64,000 nucleotides of DNA from JAHIKV01 sp963733145 (GTDB lineage: Bacteria > Planctomycetota > Planctomycetia > Pirellulales > Thermoguttaceae), in NCBI GenBank assembly GCA_963733145.1, contig CAVTCJ010000003.1, positions 62,001 through 126,000 on the forward strand, in the 5' to 3' direction. This document shows positions 46,070 to 55,480 of the stretch, in pieces (within the stretch, counting starts at the first letter, position 1; the number at the start of each line of letters is the position of its first letter). The notes beneath the pieces are model-generated. The model saw nothing but the letters and a program-made list of their open reading frames with translations. It was not told the origin of the DNA and did no database searches. Made by a program: the position numbers and the translations under genes.

Positions 46070-47209
46070 ATGTCCGACCGACCAATCAACGTCGCCGTGC
46101 TGGGATCGACCGGGAGCATCGGCCGGAACACGCTGGAGGTGATCGCCGCGTCGAACGGGTCGCTGCGGGCGGTCGCGCTGGCGGCACATAAAAACACGGC
46201 GTCGTTGCTCGACCAGGCCCGTTCGTCGGGCGCGAAAGCCGTCGCCGTGACCGACCCGGCGGCCGCCGAGCGGCAGGATTGGTCCGCGCTGCCGAAAGAC
46301 TGCGAACTGCTCGTCGGCGACGAGGGCGTTCTGCGGCTGGTGAAGGACGACGGCGTGGACATCGTCCTCTCGGCGATCGTCGGCAGCGCCGGGCTGCGGG
46401 GCACCTGGGCGGCGCTGGAGGCGGGCAAGACCGTCGCCCTGGCCAACAAGGAGAGTCTCGTCGTGGGCGGGCCGCTGATTATCGAGCTTGCCCGGCAAAA
46501 TAACGCCGCCATCCTACCGGTCGACAGCGAGCACAGCGCCGTCTTTCAGGCCCTGCAGGCGGGCCGGCGGGAAGAGGTCCGCCGGGTGGTGCTGACGGCC
46601 AGCGGGGGGCCGTTCCGCGCCCTTTCATCGGCACAATTGGCACAAGTCACCGTGGCCGACGCCCTGGCCCATCCGACTTGGGCGATGGGGCCGAAAATAA
46701 CGGTCGATTCGGCCACGCTGATGAACAAGGCCCTGGAGATCATCGAGGCCCGCTGGCTGTTCGATCTGCGTGCGGATCAGATTTCCGTGATGATTCACCC
46801 GCAGTCGGTCGTGCATTCAATGGTAGAATATATGGACGGATCGGTGCTGGCCCAGCTTAGCCCGCCGGACATGAAGCTGCCGATCCAGTACGCTTTGACC
46901 TGGCCGCATCGCCGGGAGGGCGTGGCGGAGAAGTTGGATTGGTCGAGGCCGATGGAGTTGCGGTTCGAACCGCCCGACTTCGAGCGGTTCGACGCCTTGC
47001 GGCTGGGGCTCGAGGCGGCCGCGGCCGGCGGCACGGCCGGAGCGGCGCTGAACGGGGCCAACGAGGCCGCCGTGGCCGAGTTCCTCGCCGGACGGTTGCG
47101 CTTCCAGCAGATCGTGCCCGCCTGTCGAAGCGTTTTGGAAAATCATAATTTTATCCCCCGTCCCAGTCTGGAGCAGGTGCTCGCGACCGACGGTTGGGCA
47201 CGCCAGGAG
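46070..47209 (+). CDS. dxr: 1-deoxy-D-xylulose 5-phosphate reductoisomerase, joined in frame to rseP
   Basis: Second enzyme of the MEP isoprenoid pathway (NADPH- and metal-dependent). About 380 residues of Dxr are complete: NVAVLGSTGSIGRNTLEVI (NADPH), LANKESLVVGG, LPVDSEHSAVFQ with the metal Asp/Glu, TASGGPFR, HPTWAMGPKITVDSATLMNK, IHPQSVVHSMVEYMDGSVLA and the C-terminal helix ending WARQEV. No stop codon follows; the frame runs straight into the first membrane helix of RseP. ATG 46070 is the family start. It is divergent from hsdM (170-nt gap). The end given here is the inferred domain border. Confidence 0.9.
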
Positions 47210-49382
47210 GTGTTGCGTTGGAGCTATGCAATCGGTTTGACCGTCGTGATTCTGCTGAGCGCCTTCGGGCTGGGCTTCGTGATCTTCGTCCACGAACTGG
47301 GCCATTTCATCGTCGCCAAGCTGTGCGGCGTGAAGTGCGAGAAGTTCTATCTCGGCTTCGACATCGCCGGCTATAAAATCTGCCATTTCCGCTGGGGCGA
47401 GACCGAGTACGGCATCGGAATCCTCCCCCTGGGCGGATACGTCAAAATGCTCGGCCAGGAAGACAATCCCTCCCGCATGCGCGAAGAGATGGAGCGGGCG
47501 AAGCAGGCGCAGAAGACAAGAATCACGGTCAAGGGCCGGCCGCTTCAGCGGCCGGTGGAGCGCAGGACGGGCCGGATGCGAAACCGCAAGCGGCCAATCC
47601 CGAACCCCGAACCCCGAGCCCCGAATCCCGAGCCCCGCTCTCCCCCCGGCTACGATCCCCGCAGCTACCTGGCCCAGAGCGTGCCGAAGCGGATGGCCAT
47701 CATTTCGGCCGGCGTGATTATGAACATGATCTTCGCCTTTTTCATGGCCGTGGTCGCCTTCGGGATCGGCGTGGAACAGACGCCCTGCGTGGTCGGCTCG
47801 GTGATTTCCGGCGAAGCCGGCTGGAAGTCCGATCTGCGGCCGGGCGACGAAATCCTGAAGATCGCCGGCAAGAAGATGTATCAGTTCCGCGATCTGAACA
47901 CCGCCATTCAGCTTGGCGACCTGAACGTCGGCGAGACGCGTGCCGTTGCTGATTCGCCGGCCGGGCGTCGCCAAGCCGTTCACGGTGAAGGTGATGCCCG
48001 ACCGCACGCGGGGGGCGTTCTTCATCGGCGTCACCGGCGGTTACACCACCCGGCTGATGGAAAATCGCAAGACGTGGCTCGTGCAGAAGGTATATCCCGT
48101 GCTGCCCGGCTCGGCGGCCGCGCTGGCGAAACCGCCGCTGCAAAACGGCGATAAAATCGTGCGGATCGACGATGCGCCGATCGACAACTATTCTCAGATC
48201 GCGGCCGAATTGGCGCGAAAGGTCGCCGTGCCGATCAATCTCACCGTCGAGCGCGACGTGTTCGACGCCGCGGGCAAGGCGAGCGGCAAGACGGAGCGCG
48301 TAACCACGGTCGTGGCGCCCAACCCGGTGCGGATAACGGGATTGGTGATGAAGATGGGTCCCGTCACGGCGGTGCAGGCCGATTCGCCCGCCGAGGGAGC
48401 GGGAATCAAAGCCGGCGATACGATCCGCGATCCGGCCGGCGATCCGATGTTCCTGCCCGAATGGCTGCGGCGCAAGGCCGGCCAGACGGTCGAGTTGACG
48501 ATCCAACACAAAGGGGCCACGGAGCCGAGCCCCACTCCGGTGCGGCTGCGGCAGCCTTTGTACTATGCCCCGCCCGTGCCCAACAGTCCGGTCTCGTCCT
48601 CGGCGCTGGGGGTCGCCTATCAGGTGCTCAACCGGGTCGATCGAGTCATCGAGGGCAGCCCCGCCGCCCAGGCCGGTCTGCGGCCGGGAGACCTGATTAC
48701 CTATGCCGAATTGCTCCCCCCGGACAAGGAGACGCTGGAAAAGTTGGGCGTCGAGGGTCAAGCCAAGGAAGAGGTGGAGTTCGACGAGAAGAACCGCAAC
48801 TGGCCCTTGTTGATGAGCCTCCTGCAACAGACGGCGCCCGGCACGAAAGTCAAGTTGACGGTCCTGCGGCAGGACAAGGAGGAAATCACCGTCGAACTGA
48901 CGCCGGTCGAAGCCGGCAAATGGTTCAGCCCGACGCGCGGATTCCTCTTTGAAACGATGTCCTTCGAGCGTCAGGCGGACTCCATCGGCGACGCCTTCGC
49001 CCTGGGCGGTGAAGAGACCGCCGCCGACCTGACAATCGTCTTTCACAGCGTCAAGGCGCTCGGCACCGCTCGCGTCTCGCCGCGCGAAATGGCCGGTCCG
49101 ATTACGATCTTCGAGATGATCTTGAGAAAGGCGGACGAGGGGACGGCCAAGCTGCTGCTGTTCCTCACCTTGCTCAGCGCCAATCTGGCGGTGCTCAATT
49201 TTCTGCCCATCCCCGTGCTCGACGGCGGGCATTTCGTCCTCCTCTGCTACGAGGGCATCCGCGGCAAACCCGCCAGCGAGCGGGTGCAAACCATGCTGGC
49301 TTACATCGGACTGGCCCTGATCCTGGCCCTGATGGTGTGGGTCCTGGGCCTCGACTTCGGCCTGATCTCGCGGCAGGGATGA
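47210..49382 (+). CDS. rseP: RseP-like site-2 metalloprotease (frameshift and repeat insert)
   Basis: Intramembrane zinc protease that cleaves anti-sigma factors in the RseP family. First helix IGLTVVILLSAFGLGFVIF, then the zinc motif VHELGHFIVAKLCGVKCEKF and the GGYVKMLGQED loop. Two PDZ domains follow (SVISGEAGWKSDLRPGDEIL; VIEGSPAAQAGLRPGDLI). The C-terminal site is LAVLNFLPIPVLDGGHFVLL with the third ligand Asp. Residues encoded by 47515-47640 are repeat-derived (families N, I and a CCCGAACC-type repeat) before YDPRSYLAQSVPKRMAI. Near 47940 one base is missing and the reading resumes as VPLLIRRPGVAKPFTV. GTG 47210 is a possible independent start, but the dxr frame is continuous. Confidence 0.88.
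47515..47640. repeat. repeats inside rseP
   Basis: GGCCGCTTCAGCGGCC (family N palindrome), GCGAAACCGCAAGCGGCC (family I), then CCCGAACCCCGAACCCCGAG-type low-complexity sequence, together encoding about 40 extra residues. Confidence 0.8.
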
Positions 49383-49399
49383 GTGTCGCCATTTAGCCC

Positions 49400-49483
49400 C
49401 GGTATTTAGCCCCCGGTGAATACACCGGGGGCACGGCTGGACTTTCCCCCACCGCTGCCCGCCGTGTATTCACGGCGGGCTAA
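49400..49483. repeat. family M palindromic repeat
   Basis: Arms TTTAGCCCCCGGTGAATACA and TGTATTCACGGCGGGCTAAA around a GGCTGGACTTTCC-containing spacer, just after the rseP stop. The other copy, at 18476, is a single arm. Confidence 0.85.
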
Positions 49484-49613
49484 ATGGATCACTTCCCGGA
49501 CACGCTCTCGCTCCGCGGCGGACGTTCGTCAAGCCAACCGCTCTTGCCAATTTTACCCAGCCGGGGTATGGTTACTATCGTAAAATCACCGGCGGAACCA
49601 ACCAGGAGCGATC

Positions 49614-50276
49614 ATGTCGGTTCACTTGCAGCGGGAAATCGAGCGGGTCAAAAAAAATATCCTCTCCCTCTCCGCGATCGTCGAGGAACAGGTGCAGGAC
49701 GCGGTCCGGGCGCTGTTGGAGCGGGACGCCGATCTGGCCCAAAAAGTCGAGGCCCGCGACGAGGAAATCGACCGCCGCGAGGTCGACGTCGAGGAGGAAT
49801 GTCTGAAAATCCTCGCCCTCCACCAGCCCGTGGCCATCGACCTGCGGTTCATCGTCTCGGCGATGAAGATCAACAACGACCTGGAGCGGATCGGCGACCT
49901 GGCGGTGAACATGGCGCGGAAGGCCGTCTCCTTCGCCGCCGAATCGTCGATGGACATCGCCTTCGACATTGCCGGCATGTGGCAAAAGACCCAGTCGATG
50001 CTCCGCGACAGCATCGACGCCCTGGTGAACATGAACGGCCCCTTGGCGGCCGAGGTCTGCGCCCGCGACGACGAAGTGGACCGGATCAAGCACGACATCC
50101 GCGTGGGCGTGGAGGAGCAAATCCGCCGCGAGCCGGAGCGGGTCCGCCCCTTGATGCGGCTGCTGGCCGTCTCGCGGAACCTGGAACGCATCGCCGACTG
50201 CGCCACCAACATCGCCGAGGACGTGATCTACATGGCCGAGGGCCGCATCATCCGGCACAACAAAACGGAATTTTAG
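49614..50276 (+). CDS. phoU: phosphate-signalling protein PhoU
   Basis: 220 residues, the normal length, all helical, with two PhoU repeats. The metal-binding motifs E-x3-D are visible as EARDEEIDRREVDVEE and CARDDEVDRIKHDI, and the second set as NNDLERIGDLAVNMAR and SRNLERIADCATNIAED. PhoU links the Pst phosphate transporter with PhoR and dampens the Pho response. No pst genes are in the window. The ATG at 49614 follows GGAG by about 7 nt (CCAGGAGCGATC). Confidence 0.93.
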   Translation: MSVHLQREIERVKKNILSLSAIVEEQVQDAVRALLERDADLAQKVEARDEEIDRREVDVEEECLKILALHQPVAIDLRFIVSAMKINNDLERIGDLAVNMARKAVSFAAESSMDIAFDIAGMWQKTQSMLRDSIDALVNMNGPLAAEVCARDDEVDRIKHDIRVGVEEQIRREPERVRPLMRLLAVSRNLERIADCATNIAEDVIYMAEGRIIRHNKTEF

Positions 50277-50293
50277 CGGCCGTAATCGGTTGA

Positions 50294-50352
50294 TTGTGGT
50301 GCAGGCGTCTCGCCTGCCCAAACAATGCAGGCGAGACGCCTGCACCACAAAC
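50294..50352. repeat. family A palindromic repeat (canonical)
   Basis: TTGTGGTGCAGGCGTCTCGC with GCGAGACGCCTGCACCACAA as perfect inverse arms and a 9-nt spacer containing CCAAACAAT. Each arm holds the palindrome GCAGGCGTCTCGCCTGC. It ends 34 nt before the transketolase start. Confidence 0.93.
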
Positions 50353-50386
50353 GAAAATAGCACAGGTTTTTCCACAGGTGCGAATC

Positions 50387-52516
50387 ATGCCCGACAAAAA
50401 CATCGAACAACTGGCGATCAACACCATTCGGACCCTCTCGATGGACGCCGTGCAGGCGGCCAACAGCGGGCATCCCGGCACGCCCATGGCGCTGGCCCCG
50501 GTGGCCTACGTGCTCTGGAACGAAGTGCTGCGGTACGATCCGGCTCGGCCCGACTGGCCCAACCGCGACCGCTTCGTCCTCTCCTGCGGGCACGCCTCGG
50601 CGCTGCTCTATTCGGTGCTGCATCTGTCGGGCGTGAAGCAACTGGACGCCGCCGGCCGGCCCACCGCCGAGCCGGCCGTCTCGCTCGACGACCTGCGGCA
50701 GTTCCGCCAACTCCACAGCCGCTGCCCCGGCCATCCCGAGCACGGCCAGACCAGCGGCGTGGAGACCACCACCGGCCCGCTGGGCCAAGGGATCGGCAAC
50801 AGCGTGGGCATGGCCATCGCCTCCCGCTGGCTGGCCGCGCGTTACAATCGGCCCGGCTTCGAGCTGTTCGATTTCAACGTCTACGCCCTGTGCAGCGACG
50901 GCGATCTGATGGAGGGGCTCGGCGGCGAGGCCGCTTCGCTGGCCGGGCACCTCAAGCTCTCGAACCTCTGCTGGATTTACGACGACAACCACATCACCAT
51001 CGAGGGGAACACCCGGCTCAGCTTCAGCGAGCAGGTGGCCGCCCGCTTCACCGGCTACGGCTGGAACGTGATCCGCGTGTCGGACGTGAACGCGCTCGAC
51101 TCGCTGCGGCACGCCATCCGCACGTTCCGCGAAGCGCGGCCGGAGAGCGGAGGCGCGGTGCCCACGGCCCGGCCGCACTCGATCCAACGGGTCACGCTGG
51201 AGGACCTCTGCGAGCAGTTCGAGCCCGGCCGGCCCACGCTGATTATCGCCCGCAGCGTCATCGGTTTCGGCTCGCCGCACAAGGCGGGGAGCCACGACGC
51301 CCACGGCGCCCCGCTGGGCGAAGAGGAAGTCCGGCTGACGAAAGAGGTCTACGGCTGGCCGCCCGACGCCAAGTTTCTCGTCCCCGACGAGGTGCGAAAG
51401 CTCTTCGCCGCGGGCATCGGCGCGCGGGGTGAAACACTCTTCGCCGAGTGGACCGCACTGTTCGACCGCTACAAGGCCGAGCATCCCCAGCAGGCGGCCG
51501 AGTTGGAGATGATCGCCCGCCGCGAGTTGCCCGACGGCTGGGACGCCGACGTTGCTCCCTTCCCCGCCGACGCCAAGGGGATGGCCAGCCGGGCCTCGTC
51601 CGGCAAGGTGCTCAACCAGATTGCGCCGCACGTGCCCTGGCTGATGGGCGGCTCGGCCGACCTGGCCCCCTCGAACAACTCGCTGCTGAAGTTCGACGGC
51701 GCCGGCGACTTCGAGGCCGGCAGCTACGCCGGGCGAAACCTCCACTTCGGCATCCGCGAGCACGCCATGGGCGCCGCTTGCAACGGCATGGCCCTCTGCG
51801 GTCTACGGGCCTACGGAGCCACCTTCCTCATCTTCTCCGACTACATGCGCCCCTCGATCCGGCTGGCGGCGATCATGGGATTGCCGGTCTTCTATATCTT
51901 CACCCACGACTCGATCGGCCTGGGCGAGGACGGGCCGACGCATCAGCCGGTCGAGCACCTGGCGGCCCTCCGCGCGATTCCCAATCTGCTGGTGATTCGC
52001 CCGGCCGACGCCAACGAAGTCGCCGCGGCCTACAAGGTCCTCCTGCCGCTGGCGGATCGGCCGGCCGCGCTGGTCTTGAGCCGCCAGAACCTGCCCACGC
52101 TCGACCGCACGAAATACGCCCCGGCCGACGGTCTGCTTCGCGGGGGCTACGTGCTGGCCGACGCCCCGGACGGCCGGCCCGACGTGATTCTGATCGGCAC
52201 CGGCAGCGAGGTCTCGCTCTGCCTCGCCGCCCGGGAAAAGCTGGCGGCCGAGGGGATCAAGGCCCGCGTGGTGAGCATGCCCTGCTGGGAACTGTTCGAC
52301 GCGCAGCCGGCCGAGTATCGCGCGTCGGTCCTGCCGCCGGAGGTGACCCGCCGGGTGGCGGTCGAGCTGGGCGTCCGCCAGGGCTGGGAGAAGTACATCG
52401 GACAGGACGGAAAGTTCGTCGGCATGTCCACCTTCGGCGCATCGGCCCCGGCGGGCGTGCTGATGAAGCACTTCGGCATGACGGTCGAGAACGTCGTCGC
52501 CGCCGCCGCAAAGTAA
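50387..52516 (+). CDS. tkt: transketolase
   Basis: Thiamine-diphosphate enzyme of the pentose phosphate pathway and Calvin-type rearrangements, moving two-carbon units. 709 residues. Motifs: NTIRTLSMDAVQAANSGHPG, SCGHASALLYSVLH, TTTGPLGQGIGNSVGMAIA, the ThDP motif LCSDGDLMEG...NLCWIYDDNHITIEG, GSHDAHGAPLG, FGIREHAMGAACNGMAL (catalytic Glu) and FTHDSIGLGEDGPTHQPVEH. ATG 50387 is chosen over the upstream frame extension, which runs through a family A repeat. It is followed by family F repeats. Confidence 0.95.
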   Translation: MPDKNIEQLAINTIRTLSMDAVQAANSGHPGTPMALAPVAYVLWNEVLRYDPARPDWPNRDRFVLSCGHASALLYSVLHLSGVKQLDAAGRPTAEPAVSLDDLRQFRQLHSRCPGHPEHGQTSGVETTTGPLGQGIGNSVGMAIASRWLAARYNRPGFELFDFNVYALCSDGDLMEGLGGEAASLAGHLKLSNLCWIYDDNHITIEGNTRLSFSEQVAARFTGYGWNVIRVSDVNALDSLRHAIRTFREARPESGGAVPTARPHSIQRVTLEDLCEQFEPGRPTLIIARSVIGFGSPHKAGSHDAHGAPLGEEEVRLTKEVYGWPPDAKFLVPDEVRKLFAAGIGARGETLFAEWTALFDRYKAEHPQQAAELEMIARRELPDGWDADVAPFPADAKGMASRASSGKVLNQIAPHVPWLMGGSADLAPSNNSLLKFDGAGDFEAGSYAGRNLHFGIREHAMGAACNGMALCGLRAYGATFLIFSDYMRPSIRLAAIMGLPVFYIFTHDSIGLGEDGPTHQPVEHLAALRAIPNLLVIRPADANEVAAAYKVLLPLADRPAALVLSRQNLPTLDRTKYAPADGLLRGGYVLADAPDGRPDVILIGTGSEVSLCLAAREKLAAEGIKARVVSMPCWELFDAQPAEYRASVLPPEVTRRVAVELGVRQGWEKYIGQDGKFVGMSTFGASAPAGVLMKHFGMTVENVVAAAAK

Positions 52517-52526
52517 ACATCCACCT

Positions 52527-52764
52527 GGTTCCCATGCTCCGCATGGGAACCCACTGCCCCGACGCTCCGCGTCGGCGAGGTGGCGGGAAATGCTGCTCCC
52601 TCGCATTTGTCCACGAGCATCGGTGCCGATATGACTCCAGCATCCACTACAAGGCGATTGCCCTTGCTCGGGGAACGGACGCGGAGCGTCCGGGCACTGC
52701 GTTCCCATGCGGAGCATGGGAACGAGGAGATAATCTGGTTCCCATGCTCCGCATGGGAACGAGG
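52527..52764. repeat. family F repeats, two composite copies
   Basis: GTTCCCATGCTCCGCATGGG with GACGCTCCGCGTC at 52527-52577, then GACGCGGAGCGTCC and repeated GTTCCCATGCGGAGCATGGG at 52677-52764, in inverse orientation around about 100 nt. This fills the gap between the convergent tkt and reductase genes. Confidence 0.9.
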
Positions 52765-52767
52765 TCG

Positions 52768-53376
52768 TTATCCGCCCGCCAACTTCCGGCCCAGCCGCCG
52801 GGCCTGGCGGATCGTCCGTTCGGTCAGCGGCTGCTTCCGCTGCTCGGCCGCGGAGCCGATCATCAGCACCCCGACGGTCCGCGCCCCGAGCAGGCCGGCG
52901 ACGCTTTTCATCAGACCCAGCATCCGCGTGAACAGCCGCGCGATCGGGGCGGGGGCGGCCGACGACGCGACCAGCACCGCCCGCTTCAGCTTCGCCTTGT
53001 TGCGGATGCGCGGCGTGCGGGCGCCCCACGGCCAATAGGCGAAACAGACCAGCCGCTCGATGAACCGCTTCATCACGGCCGTGACCGTCCAGAAGTTCAT
53101 CGGCGAGGCGAGCACGATGGCGTCCGAGCGCTCGATCTCGTCGAGGATCGCCCGCATGTCGTCCAACAACAGGCATTCGCCCCGTGCGGGCCCCGGCTGT
53201 TGGGTGCAGGCGCGGCAGTTGGTGCAGAACTCGATGTGCTTTTCGATAAGGCTGATCTTTTTCGTTTCCGCGCCGGCCTCGCGGGCCGCGGCCAGAATCT
53301 CGTCGACCGCCGTGTCGATCACGCCGCCCCTGCGATAGGTGCCGACGATCGCCGTGACTTTAACGCGATCATCCAT
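52768..53376 (-). CDS. flavodoxin-fold NAD(P)H-dependent reductase
   Basis: 202 residues from ATG 53376. The FMN phosphate loop appears as AIVGTYRRGGVIDTAVDEIL, the Cys motif is FCTNCRACTQQPG, and the second flavin loop is DAIVLASPMNFWTVTAVMKRFIERL. This is the NADPH-dependent FMN reductase (flavodoxin_2-like) superfamily with a C-x2-C-x2-C-type insert common in multimeric iron-sulfur flavoprotein relatives. Whether it binds an iron-sulfur cluster is unclear (only C-x2-C-x2-C is present). The C-terminus is basic. Confidence 0.8.
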   Translation of the reverse strand: MDDRVKVTAIVGTYRRGGVIDTAVDEILAAAREAGAETKKISLIEKHIEFCTNCRACTQQPGPARGECLLLDDMRAILDEIERSDAIVLASPMNFWTVTAVMKRFIERLVCFAYWPWGARTPRIRNKAKLKRAVLVASSAAPAPIARLFTRMLGLMKSVAGLLGARTVGVLMIGSAAEQRKQPLTERTIRQARRLGRKLAGG

Positions 53377-53473
53377 AGAACGACTCCACATCGACATGGG
53401 TCTAATTCTCATCGAGAGAATCATACCCGACCGGCAATTCGTCGTGAAAGCATTTTTCCCAGCAACGCCTTCT

Positions 53474-53731
53474 CAATGATCCTTGATGATTTTGTCGTAC
53501 TCGCCGTGGCTGCCGATCCAGAACCCAAACGCGGTCGTCGCCATCCTCGACGGCCAAGGCGCGATAAGACAAACCCACTCTTGCCGACCAATATCGGCCG
53601 ATTTTCTTCAGTTGCAGCGAAGGATGTCTCGGATTGTCCCTCAAAATCCGAAAGCTCTTGTCCGCCAGAGATTGAACCTCTTTGGGCAGGCGCCAATACC
53701 TCTGCCAAAACCGATCGGTTGTCCGATCCAT
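53474..53731 (-). CDS. RelE/HigB-like toxin (C-terminal frameshift)
   Basis: From ATG 53731 (MDRTTDRFWQRYWRLPKEVQ) the protein has the RelE-type pattern SLQLKKIGRYWSARVGLSYRALAVEDGDDRVW. In the present sequence the frame then diverges. Removing one G from TTTGGGTTC restores FWIGSHGEYDKIIKDH to the TGA at 53474, the usual end of this family (a W-I-G-x-H-x-x-Y motif). About 85 residues. It overlaps the upstream antitoxin stop, as in RelBE-type operons. As it stands the toxin would have an altered C-terminus and may be inactive. Confidence 0.72.
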
Positions 53732-53955
53732 TAGAGGTCCCTTAAATGATTGTGTTTCTTGGCGTCTTCTACCTCTTGCAGGAGGAAATCCAGTTTGCCG
53801 CTTGCGGCATCGGCTTCGATTTGCTGGTCCCATTTCTGCCAATCGCTTTCAATGAACCATTGTCTCAACTGGGCATACTCATCCTTTGGCAGCGAAGAGA
53901 TGGCGCTTTCGATTTCTTCAACTTTGGTCATCTTCTTGACTCCGTTAATTGTCAT
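53731..53955 (-). CDS. antitoxin-like small protein
   Basis: 74 residues; the real start may be the internal ATG giving MTKVEEIESAISSLPKDEYA. Short helical proteins of the form ...LPKDEYAQLRQWFIESDWQKWDQQIEADAASGKLDFLLQEVEDAK are regular partners of RelE/HigB-type toxins; the D-x2-I-E-x-D segment followed by G-K-L-D is the typical toxin-wrapping tail. The stop overlaps the toxin start. Confidence 0.75.
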   Translation of the reverse strand: MTINGVKKMTKVEEIESAISSLPKDEYAQLRQWFIESDWQKWDQQIEADAASGKLDFLLQEVEDAKKHNHLRDL

Positions 53956-53959
53956 TGCG

Positions 53960-54118
53960 TTATGAGTCGAACTCCAACGCTTCTCGCAATGTGATCCGAA
54001 GGCTATCCAGAAGCTCTTCCCGCGTTTTTTCTTGGCAATTGACGCCGGGGACCTCTTCGATCCAGCCGATCCACCAATCGCCGTCCTGTTTGGTTATCGC
54101 CGTGTATGTGTTAGCCAT
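53960..54118 (-). CDS. HicB-like short protein
   Basis: 52 residues: MANTYTAITKQDGDWWIGWI, then EEVPGVNCQEKTREELLDSL and a final helix ending LEFDS. The pattern Y-x-A-x-x...W-x-x-G-W-I-x-E-V-P-G-V-N-x-Q-x-x-T-R-E-E-L is that of the HicB partial RNase-H fold used by antitoxins. It is too short for a DNA-binding domain. It ends 4 nt before the next ATG and is the first gene of a three-gene unit. A HicA partner is not seen. Confidence 0.72.
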   Translation of the reverse strand: MANTYTAITKQDGDWWIGWIEEVPGVNCQEKTREELLDSLRITLREALEFDS

Positions 54119-54181
54119 AGTAATACCTCCACTATTAGTATCGGTATCGCCGGGGGCTTTGTCAAACCCGATCCAGGGGAG

Positions 54182-55336
54182 TCACGCCCCTTGTGAAAGC
54201 GCTTCAAGCAGTGACGAAATCATCTCCGCGCTATGCCTGGCGGTGAGGCTGACGCGGAGCAGGGCTTCGCCTTCGGGGACGGTGGGCGGGCGAATGGCCG
54301 GCACGAAAAGCCCGCGCTCGTACAGTCGCGCCGCCAGCGCCAGGGCCCGGTCCGGTTCACCGACGACGATCGGAATGATCTGACTGGCCGACGCGCCGGT
54401 GTTCCAGCCGGCGGCGCGGAGTTCGTCGCGGAGCGCCGCGGCCCGGGACAGCAATCGCTCGCGGCGTTGCGGCTCGTCGCGGACGACGTCCAGCGCGGCC
54501 AGAGCGGCGGCCGCCGCCGCCGCCGGCGCGGCCGTGGAAAAGACGTACGAGCGGGCCCGGTTGACCAGCCACTCGATCAGCGCTCGGCTGCCGGCGACGA
54601 ATCCGCCCGAGCCGCCCAGGGCCTTGCTGAGCGTGCCCACGCGGACGTCCACGCGGTCCTCGACGCCGCAGTGCTCGGCCGTGCCCCGCCCGCCGCGGCC
54701 GAAGACGCCCGTGGCATGGGCCTCGTCGACCATCAGCATCGCCCCGTGCCGCTCGGCCAAATCGGCCAAGTCGGCCAGCGGGGCCGGATCGCCGTCCATG
54801 CTGAACAGCCCGTCGGTGACGATCAACCGCCGGCGATAGCGGCCCGATCCTTCCAGCAATTCGGCCAGGCGGCGGCAATCGTTGTGCGGGTAGACGCGGA
54901 CGTCGGCCCGCGACAGCCGGCAGCCGTCCCAGAGGCTGGCGTGGTTCTTGCGGTCGCAGTAGACGGCGTCGCCGGGACCGGCCAGGGCGGCGATGGCCCC
55001 TTGATTGGCGGCGAAACCCGAGGAAAACAGCAGGGCGGCCTCGGTCCCCTCGAACTCGGCCAAGCGCTCTTCGAGCTGCCGATGCAGGTCCGACCGGCCG
55101 GTGACCAGCGGACTGGCGCCGCTGCCCCAGCCCGTGCGAGCGGCCTCCGCGGCCGCGGCCCCCAACCGCGGATCGGAAGCCAGGGCGAGATAGTCGTTCG
55201 AGCCGAAGTTGAGCAACTCCCGCCCATCGATCGACAGCCGGACGGATTGCGGTCCGGCGTGGGTCATCCGGCCGCGGCGGAGGTGTTGCCGCTCGAGCGC
55301 GGCCAGTTCGTCGTCGATCCATGACAAAGGATTCAT
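54182..55336 (-). CDS. bioF: 8-amino-7-oxononanoate synthase
   Basis: PLP enzyme condensing pimeloyl-ACP/CoA with L-alanine in biotin synthesis. 384 residues. Motifs of the alpha-oxoamine synthase family: NFGSNDYLALASDPRL, GSGASPLVTGRSDLHRQLE, VTDGLFSMDGDPAPLADL, MVDEAHATGVFGRGGRG (PLP Asp/His) and the PLP lysine in VGTLSKALGGSGGFVAG. The close paralogue Kbl (glycine C-acetyltransferase) cannot be fully excluded, but the N-terminus and length favour BioF. No other bio genes are in the window. Confidence 0.88.
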   Translation of the reverse strand: MNPLSWIDDELAALERQHLRRGRMTHAGPQSVRLSIDGRELLNFGSNDYLALASDPRLGAAAAEAARTGWGSGASPLVTGRSDLHRQLEERLAEFEGTEAALLFSSGFAANQGAIAALAGPGDAVYCDRKNHASLWDGCRLSRADVRVYPHNDCRRLAELLEGSGRYRRRLIVTDGLFSMDGDPAPLADLADLAERHGAMLMVDEAHATGVFGRGGRGTAEHCGVEDRVDVRVGTLSKALGGSGGFVAGSRALIEWLVNRARSYVFSTAAPAAAAAAALAALDVVRDEPQRRERLLSRAAALRDELRAAGWNTGASASQIIPIVVGEPDRALALAARLYERGLFVPAIRPPTVPEGEALLRVSLTARHSAEMISSLLEALSQGA

Positions 55337-55354
55337 TGGCGGGGGGATATATTA

Positions 55355-55480
55355 TCGTGCGAAGCCGCACGCGGCAAGGATCGTTGTTGCGAAACCGCAA
55401 GCGGAAGTTGGAGTTCGCACAAAAGTCAAACCACTTCTCACTAGCCACTGACCACTAGCCACTAGCCACTAACCGCTACT
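55355..55480. repeat. families I and S repeats
   Basis: GCGAAGCCGCACGCGGCAAG and GCGAAACCGCAAGCGGAAG (family I), then tandem CACTAGCCACTGACCACTAG (family S), which runs into and supplies the stop codon of the NfeD-type protease gene. Confidence 0.8.
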
